The notes under the pieces were generated by a model that saw nothing but the letters and a program-made list of their open reading frames with translations, was not told where the DNA came from and made no database searches. Below, in pieces: positions 8,172 through 12,043 of a DNA stretch of 12,043 nucleotides. Within the stretch, counting starts at the first letter, position 1. Each line of letters begins with the position of its first letter. Source of the DNA: Helicobacteraceae bacterium (GTDB taxonomy: Bacteria; Campylobacterota; Campylobacteria; Campylobacterales; Sulfurimonadaceae); NCBI GenBank assembly GCA_015488075.1, contig WFOM01000049.1, forward strand, positions 1 through 12,043, given 5' to 3'. The position numbers and the translations under genes were made by a program.

Positions 8172-10688
8172 CTACCCTGTTGCTATGGTTTTTAAAATTT
8201 TTTCGATATTATGACATAAATTATCCTGTTTTGTCATTAAAAATGTATCTCTGACTTTGTTTTTTGATGAATGGATTTTGGCTGTTGCTATATTTATGCC
8301 AAGCTCTTCAAACTTTTGCATGATATATGCTAGCAGCCCCCTTTGGTTTTTTGTCTTTATAGTAAGCGATGCATGAACTAATGAATGTTCACAATCAAAC
8401 TCAACCTCATCATTTTTTATCTCTATGTTTTTTATAGGCATCGTTTTTGACATATCAAACGATTCTTCAACTATATACTCAATCTCGCTTTTCATCTCTT
8501 CATCCAAGGTTTCCTGAAAATCGATCTTAAAATACTTGATATCATCAAAAAGTGTAAAAATCTCCATAGCTGCTACATCAAACTGTGAGAGCATCCCCAA
8601 AAGATAGCCTATATTTAGCGGAACTCTTCTAAAAATCTCAATAGATAAAGAAGGTGATGTTTTTATAAAATATCTGTATTCGTTTGTTTCTTTTGCAATT
8701 TTTGCTATGTTTACTATATCTTTTGGAGTGTGTCTAAAGAAAAAGAGGTTTGATTCTATTTTTAGTATCTTTTTTTGTAACAATCTAGACAAAGCCTTAA
8801 ACTCATCAAGGTTTTTTACCCTTCTTTCAATTGAGAGTCTCCTTGAGGCATCTGTAATCCTGTCTTTGTTTTGTGCAACTTCAAGTGCATTTTGGTATAG
8901 CTCATATAAAAGTTTTGAGTTAAACGATGTATATATCGTTTTTCCAACCCCGTTTATATCCGCATATGTGTGAAGATAGAGCATCTTTAGATTTAACTCA
9001 TCTTCAACCTTTGACATAAATTTATATAGTGTTTTTTCATGATATATATCATCTTTAAAAGCAACTCCTGACATCAGGATATGGTGTTTTACCAAAAGTG
9101 AGAGCCTTTTTATGCTCTCTTCGTCAAGATTTATCTTTTTGGCAAAACTGGCTATCAGTTTTGCTCCCACTTCAGAGTGATCTTGTTTCCTACCTTTGCC
9201 TGTATCGTGAAACAAAACCACCATTTTTGTCAAAGTTCTGTAATGCTTTTCAAGGCTGTCGTAAACTCTTTTGAGATTTTCGTCATCTATATTCTCATAT
9301 GCTTTTACACACTCTATGGAGTGTATATCAACAGGGTATGTATGATAACCGTCAAACTGTGGAAGATGCATAACCTTTTTAAAGTTTGTAAACACTTCAC
9401 TTAAAATCCCCGCATCATAAAAAAGCTTTAAAAAGGTGTAGATTTTTTCTCTTTGCAAGAATTTATACAAAAGTGTATAGGTTTTTTTAGGAAGCGGATG
9501 TTTTATCTTGGCATATGTAAATATCCTTAAAAATCCCGCATCAAATTTATAGTCTTTATCCTCCAGACTCAAAATCAATTCCAAAAGAGTGTTTATATTT
9601 TGTTGTTTGAGAGAATATGAAGCAAAGAGTCTGTTGTCTTTTAGATATATCCCTTTTGCAAGTCTGCATTTTTTAAATTCTCTTATATTTTTGGGCTCGT
9701 ATATAAACTCTCTTACTATTTTTTTGACAAATATAAGTGTAAAGTTGCTTATCCTCCATCCCGCTTCTAAAACTTTTGTGGCCAATTTTTGCTCATTTTT
9801 AAATCCAAGCAGTTTGGCAATTTGCGGCATATACTCCAAAAGAAGTCTGTCTTCTTGTTTGTTTGTGATTATATGAAGTGCGCTTCGGACTCTAAAAAGA
9901 AGTTCTAACGCTATCCTAAATTCCCTATACTCCTCATCACTGTAAACCTCACCGCATAAATCTTTAAGCGAAGATATGCCATAAACGGTATAAGCAACCC
10001 AGTATAAAAGATTGGCATCTCTTAGTCCGCCTACTCCCTCTTTTATATTTGGTTGCATTGATATAGGATACTTTTTTCTTCTTTGCTGGGCTTCTGTAAT
10101 CTTCTTAAGTATATACTCTTTTTGGTTATAGTGCCTTACTCTGTTTAATTCCCTTTGTGTTTTATGCCACACAAAGTTTGAACCTATGATAAATCTTGCC
10201 TCAAGCAAAGCTGTTTTTATGGTTACATCCTCTTTACTTACATCAAAAAGCTCATCTACACTGTGGACTCTGTGGCCAAGCTTCAATCCGCTGTCCCATG
10301 CAAGATACAAAAACTTCTCGATTATTAGCTCTATATTGTAACCTTCAACCTTTTCATAAACTATCATCAAATCTATATCGCTATGGACACAAAGTTGCTC
10401 TCTTCCGTAACTGCCAAGAGCTATAAAAGTTATAGGTATAGAGCCTTTCATAGGCTGGTAATCACGAAACAGTTTTCTTAACACCACCCTATACATAAAA
10501 GATATAACGCTATCTAACTCTTTAGTGTGTTTTACTAAAAAATCTTTTCCCTGATTTTCTAAAAATATCTCCTTTAATCCCTCTTTATACTCTTTTATAT
10601 ACTGTTTAAAAAGTTTAGAGATTTCAAAATCGCTTCCGTCTCTTTCTAAAAGATCTTCTATCTGAAGCTTTAAATCCAAATCTTTCAC
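8172..10688 (-). CDS. glnD: PII uridylyltransferase / uridylyl-removing enzyme GlnD
   Basis: A bifunctional sensor of glutamine that adds UMP to, or removes it from, PII proteins (GlnB/GlnK) to set nitrogen metabolism. The protein has 838 residues (835 if it starts at the internal TTG), slightly shorter than the roughly 890 of E. coli. Domains: nucleotidyltransferase with G92-S93-Y-G-R and SD104-I-D106 metal ligands; the linker signature PNIKEGVGGLRD at 213-224; HD hydrolase with H449, H456 and H494-D495 (LFHDTGKGRKQDHS); a weak first ACT region about 672-740; and a clear C-terminal ACT domain 771-830 (HASLTIKTKNQRGLLAYI). Both active sites look intact. The start is uncertain: GTG at 10688 is the longest in-frame choice, but it lies within a good AGGTGA ribosome site 5 nt before TTG at 10679. 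It is the first gene of the minus-strand run; its PII partner is not in the window. Confidence 0.97.
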   Translation of the reverse strand: MKDLDLKLQIEDLLERDGSDFEISKLFKQYIKEYKEGLKEIFLENQGKDFLVKHTKELDSVISFMYRVVLRKLFRDYQPMKGSIPITFIALGSYGREQLCVHSDIDLMIVYEKVEGYNIELIIEKFLYLAWDSGLKLGHRVHSVDELFDVSKEDVTIKTALLEARFIIGSNFVWHKTQRELNRVRHYNQKEYILKKITEAQQRRKKYPISMQPNIKEGVGGLRDANLLYWVAYTVYGISSLKDLCGEVYSDEEYREFRIALELLFRVRSALHIITNKQEDRLLLEYMPQIAKLLGFKNEQKLATKVLEAGWRISNFTLIFVKKIVREFIYEPKNIREFKKCRLAKGIYLKDNRLFASYSLKQQNINTLLELILSLEDKDYKFDAGFLRIFTYAKIKHPLPKKTYTLLYKFLQREKIYTFLKLFYDAGILSEVFTNFKKVMHLPQFDGYHTYPVDIHSIECVKAYENIDDENLKRVYDSLEKHYRTLTKMVVLFHDTGKGRKQDHSEVGAKLIASFAKKINLDEESIKRLSLLVKHHILMSGVAFKDDIYHEKTLYKFMSKVEDELNLKMLYLHTYADINGVGKTIYTSFNSKLLYELYQNALEVAQNKDRITDASRRLSIERRVKNLDEFKALSRLLQKKILKIESNLFFFRHTPKDIVNIAKIAKETNEYRYFIKTSPSLSIEIFRRVPLNIGYLLGMLSQFDVAAMEIFTLFDDIKYFKIDFQETLDEEMKSEIEYIVEESFDMSKTMPIKNIEIKNDEVEFDCEHSLVHASLTIKTKNQRGLLAYIMQKFEELGINIATAKIHSSKNKVRDTFLMTKQDNLCHNIEKILKTIATG

Positions 10689-10690
10689 CT
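10685..10690 (-). promoter_or_regulatory. Shine-Dalgarno AGGTGA favouring a TTG start for glnD at 10679
   Basis: On the minus strand the sequence AAAAGGTGAAAGATTTGG contains AGGTGA, matching the anti-Shine-Dalgarno tail, with a 5-nt spacer to TTG at 10679-10677. The annotated GTG (10688-10686) is part of this site and has no good site of its own. An in-frame TAA at 10703-10701 rules out a longer protein. This favours an 835-residue GlnD starting at TTG. Confidence 0.55.
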
Positions 10691-10702
10691 TTTTTTTAGC
10701 TT

Positions 10703-10714
10703 ATTGTAGTATAG
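10703..10714 (-). promoter_or_regulatory. Candidate -10 boxes of the glnD-operon promoter
   Basis: Reading the minus strand, ACTATACTACAATAAG contains two overlapping -10-like hexamers, TATACT (10714-10709) and TACAAT (10708-10703), a short distance before the glnD start. No convincing -35 box is seen, which is common for sigma70 promoters in Campylobacterota. If used, the leader would be short. This is the only place upstream of the six-gene run where a main promoter would be expected. Confidence 0.35.
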
Positions 10715-10753
10715 TTTCATAAATAAAGAATCTATAACAAAAGAAAGGTAGAA

Positions 10754-10783
10754 CTTAAATAATCCAATAAACTGATATTTAAG
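10754..10783. repeat. 8-bp dyad CTTAAATA-N14-TATTTAAG, possible operator
   Basis: A perfect 8-bp inverted repeat (10754-10761 and 10776-10783) with a 14-bp spacer lies upstream of the candidate glnD promoter, in the shared region between divergent genes. The spacing resembles two half-sites bound by a dimeric regulator. A flanking direct repeat AAGAAAGG (10741-10748 and 10781-10788) overlaps it. In AT-rich DNA an 8-bp dyad can arise by chance, so function is unproven. Confidence 0.35.
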
Positions 10784-10784
10784 A

Positions 10785-10912
10785 AAGGATTTTGATTTTT
10801 AGATTAAAAAGTTATGTGCCTAAGGCAAAAACACAACTGTTTGAGTTTTAGCGAGTTTTGTGTTTTTAATAACTTTTTAATCGTTTCGTTAGAAAAAAAT
10901 CAAACTCTCCTT
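10785..10912. repeat. Large nested inverted repeat / extended hairpin in the divergent intergenic region
   Basis: The arms are visible by eye. The outer pair is TTTGATTTTT (10791-10800) with AAAAATCAAA (10895-10904), extended imperfectly by AAGGA and TCCTT at the ends. The middle pair is a perfect 14-mer GATTAAAAAGTTAT (10802-10815) with ATAACTTTTTAATC (10869-10882). The inner pair is AAAAACACAA (10827-10836) with TTGTGTTTTT (10858-10867). A small extra stem TGCC-TAA-GGCA sits at 10818-10827. As RNA from either strand this would fold into one long branched hairpin, and as DNA it could extrude a cruciform. It has no open reading frame. Possible roles are a terminator for readthrough, an attenuator, a small RNA, or a dispersed palindromic repeat. 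Confidence 0.75.
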
Positions 10913-10952
10913 GATGAGATATTTGTTTTTTCTTTAAACAAAAGAGGTAAAA

Positions 10953-11579
10953 ATGAAAAAAGTAAATCTGTTAAAAGAGATAATCCAGGTTGATAAAAAA
11001 GAGTTTCTAAAAGCTATAAACTCAAATAAAGAGTTTGTTATAACTATAGACGGTAAGGTGGTAGTAGAGCCAAAAGGGGATGAGATAGTTATATATAAAG
11101 GTAAATACAAACCTATCTCGCCTCTAGCTCCAAAAAAAACTCTCAGTGCACAGGATTTCTTAGGTGCCAACTATAAAGTTGTTGAAAACGAAGAGCTTAT
11201 CATGATAAAAGCCTCACTTGCTTGGCAAGATATAATCAAACTCAACTACGACAACGCAAGTTACGATGATACTACAAGTGACGGTGTAAGTGAGTTTACC
11301 CATAAAAAACTTGAAGATATAGGTTGGTATGCAACAGATTTTGACATAACATACAGAGAGCTTGTGGATATTTTGGAAGAAAACTGTGAAGGTGTTTTAC
11401 TTTGCGTTGAACAAGATGAGCCTTATAGATTTAGCGGTTTAGGGTTTATCGAAGATGAAGAGAGTGCAAGTGAGTTTTTGTATAAAAAAGTTCAAGAGAT
11501 TATAAAAAACAAAATCAAAGAGGATGAAGATTATCTTGATGAGACTGAAGCTTTAAATTTTTTCCAAATATCTTTGTAG
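10953..11579 (+). CDS. Conserved-looking hypothetical protein, 208 residues, acidic
   Basis: I do not recognise a named domain. The start is well supported: ATG with GAGG (10944-10947) 5 nt upstream. The protein is soluble, with no signal peptide or membrane segment. It has a lysine-rich N-terminus, a beta-rich first part (EFVITIDGKVVVEP, DEIVIYKGKY), a middle with WQDIIKLNYDNASYDDTTSDG (about 91-110) and an aromatic stretch IGWYATDFDITYRELV (123-138), then C145 and C151 and a strongly acidic C-terminal helix region (E/D/K-rich, 166-200). The density of W, Y, D and G in the middle looks like a folded, conserved core rather than a spurious frame. Similar proteins may be limited to Campylobacterota, which I cannot verify. 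It is divergent from glnD and its last eight codons plus stop overlap the end of ruvX. Confidence 0.85.
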   Translation: MKKVNLLKEIIQVDKKEFLKAINSNKEFVITIDGKVVVEPKGDEIVIYKGKYKPISPLAPKKTLSAQDFLGANYKVVENEELIMIKASLAWQDIIKLNYDNASYDDTTSDGVSEFTHKKLEDIGWYATDFDITYRELVDILEENCEGVLLCVEQDEPYRFSGLGFIEDEESASEFLYKKVQEIIKNKIKEDEDYLDETEALNFFQISL

Positions 11580-11942
11580 GATTATCATAGCAGAGATGGA
11601 GTCGATCCTGCCGTCTCTTATATGTTTTAGTTCACCTTTTGTAAGCTCTTTTGCCTCTTTTGAGCTAAGAGACTCATCTTGAAACTCTATCTTGCCGTCA
11701 AACTCAACCAAAGATAAAAAGTGCTTGACTCTTCTTCTCATCTCCTCTTCACTCTTTCCACCTATGGGGATACCAACAACCAAACACTCAACTTCCCAAT
11801 CTTTTATAATCTCTTTTAACTCATTAGCGGCTTGATTTCTGTTTCTTCTTATGATCGCTTTTAGAGGTGTAACTATTTTTCCGTCTGCAGAGTATGCCAA
11901 GCCTATCCTTTTTAAGCCCAAATCAACACCAAGATACTTCAT
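11553..11942 (-). CDS. ruvX: Putative pre-16S rRNA nuclease / Holliday junction resolvase-like RuvX (YqgF)
   Basis: A small RNase H-fold protein of 129 residues, the usual length. In E. coli, YqgF is needed for processing the 5' end of 16S rRNA, and related proteins have been proposed as Holliday junction resolvases. Acidic active-site residues are in place: D7 in GVDLGLKRIG, E90 in FQDESLSS, and D114 in GRIDSISAMIILQRYL; the VVGIPIGG loop is at 55-62. Position 91 is Ser, where many homologues have Arg (DERL). The ATG directly abuts the mnmE stop codon (TAGATG), with no intergenic base and a weak ribosome site, so translation is probably coupled to mnmE. Its 3' end overlaps the convergent hypothetical gene by 27 bp. 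Confidence 0.94.
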   Translation of the reverse strand: MKYLGVDLGLKRIGLAYSADGKIVTPLKAIIRRNRNQAANELKEIIKDWEVECLVVGIPIGGKSEEEMRRRVKHFLSLVEFDGKIEFQDESLSSKEAKELTKGELKHIRDGRIDSISAMIILQRYLEKI

Positions 11943-12043
11943 CTATTTGCCCAGACAAAAACTTCCAAACATTTTATCTAACATCTCTTCGTTGTCAAAC
12001 CCTTTTGTTATAGAGTTTAAACTCTTGATAGCATTGTTTATAT
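11943..12043 (-). CDS. mnmE: tRNA modification GTPase MnmE, C-terminal 33 codons only (rest outside window)
   Basis: The minus-strand frame from the right edge to the TAG at 11945-11943 encodes a fragment ending EEMLDKMFGSFCLGK. This matches the MnmE (TrmE) C-terminus, where the CxGK ending carries an invariant cysteine. MnmE is a GTPase that, with MnmG, installs carboxymethylaminomethyl groups on wobble uridine 34 of certain tRNAs. The GTPase domain and the N-terminal folate-binding domain lie beyond the edge. It is immediately followed by ruvX without a gap, indicating an mnmE-ruvX transcription unit. The call rests on a short but distinctive C-terminal motif. Confidence 0.9.
   Translation of the reverse strand, partial: INNAIKSLNSITKGFDNEEMLDKMFGSFCLGK

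Larger units (their letters stand above)
771..10688 (-). other. Predicted six-gene operon glnD-glmS-DGC-rrf2-flhA-DHH
   Basis: Six minus-strand genes follow each other with gaps of 3, 35, -1, 4 and 10 nt. Ribosome sites of glmS and flhA lie inside or at the end of the preceding gene, and the cyclase and Rrf2 genes share a TGATG junction. No terminator-like hairpin was seen between members. The 35-nt glmS-cyclase gap is the most likely place for an internal promoter, but no clear one is visible. Co-transcription is inferred from spacing. Confidence 0.65.
10689..10952. other. 264-bp divergent intergenic region, non-coding
   Basis: This is the only sizeable gap in the window. It separates glnD (leftward) from the 208-residue gene (rightward) and should hold promoters for both. 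It contains the candidate glnD -10 boxes, the 8-bp dyad, the large nested inverted repeat, and a short TTTGTTT/AAACAAA dyad (10922-10928 and 10936-10942) just before the ribosome site AGAGG of the rightward gene. No tRNA or recognisable RNA gene was found. Confidence 0.8.

Noticed and set aside
10718..10720. ATG at 10720 as an upstream start of glnD
   Set aside because: It is out of frame with glnD (32 nt from the GTG), and an in-frame TAA at 10703-10701 blocks any longer reading.
10785..10912. CRISPR repeat, insertion-sequence end or tRNA in the palindromic region
   Set aside because: There are no regularly spaced direct repeats, no transposase gene or target duplication nearby, and no cloverleaf or conserved tRNA arm sequences.
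10922..10942. TTTGTTT/AAACAAA dyad as a terminator
   Set aside because: The stem is only A-T plus one G-C pair, lies immediately before a ribosome site, and has no following T-run on the plus strand, so it is too weak to call.
10934..11170. Minus-strand open frame opposite the start of the 208-residue gene
   Set aside because: It is a hydrophobic shadow frame without a ribosome site; the plus-strand gene has a good start and a plausible folded core.

Overview
The window is AT-rich bacterial chromosome, most likely from an environmental member of the Campylobacterota (Epsilonproteobacteria). The evidence is the cluster of an Rrf2-type regulator directly upstream of flhA, a DHH phosphoesterase directly downstream of flhA, an amidase_3 autolysin nearby, and lysine/isoleucine-rich proteins. 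The genus cannot be fixed from the sequence alone. The presence of glnD, and a diguanylate cyclase with a c-type heme motif, suggest a free-living, possibly anaerobic or microaerobic, motile organism rather than a host-restricted one (inference).

Layout, left to right. Positions 1-767 (+) hold the 3' part of an N-acetylmuramoyl-L-alanine amidase. Convergent to it, with only 3 nt between, ends a compact minus-strand run of six genes at 10688-771. In transcription order these are glnD (PII uridylyltransferase), glmS (glucosamine-6-phosphate synthase), a membrane sensor diguanylate cyclase with a periplasmic heme-c motif, an Rrf2 regulator with three cysteines, flhA (flagellar export gate), and a DHH/DHHA1 phosphoesterase. 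Gaps are 3 nt, 35 nt, a 1-nt overlap, 4 nt and 10 nt, so one transcript is plausible. At least two of these genes, and probably three, lack an ATG start.

Positions 10689-10952 are the only real intergenic region. It lies between divergent genes and is dominated by a large nested inverted repeat (10785-10912), with a separate 8-bp dyad beside it. Rightward of it runs a 208-residue protein of unknown function (10953-11579, +), whose 3' end overlaps the convergent ruvX gene by 27 bp. ruvX (11942-11553, -) abuts the C-terminal coding end of mnmE (from 11943 to the window edge, -) with no gap.

Functionally the large run links nitrogen status (GlnD), glutamine use for the cell wall (GlmS), a redox-type c-di-GMP signal (heme and cysteine-rich cyclase, Rrf2 regulator), flagellar export (FlhA), and an enzyme family known to hydrolyse short oligonucleotides such as pGpG. 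The reading that this is a sense, c-di-GMP, motility and turnover circuit is an inference from gene order and motifs. No mobile element, CRISPR array, tRNA or rRNA gene was found.
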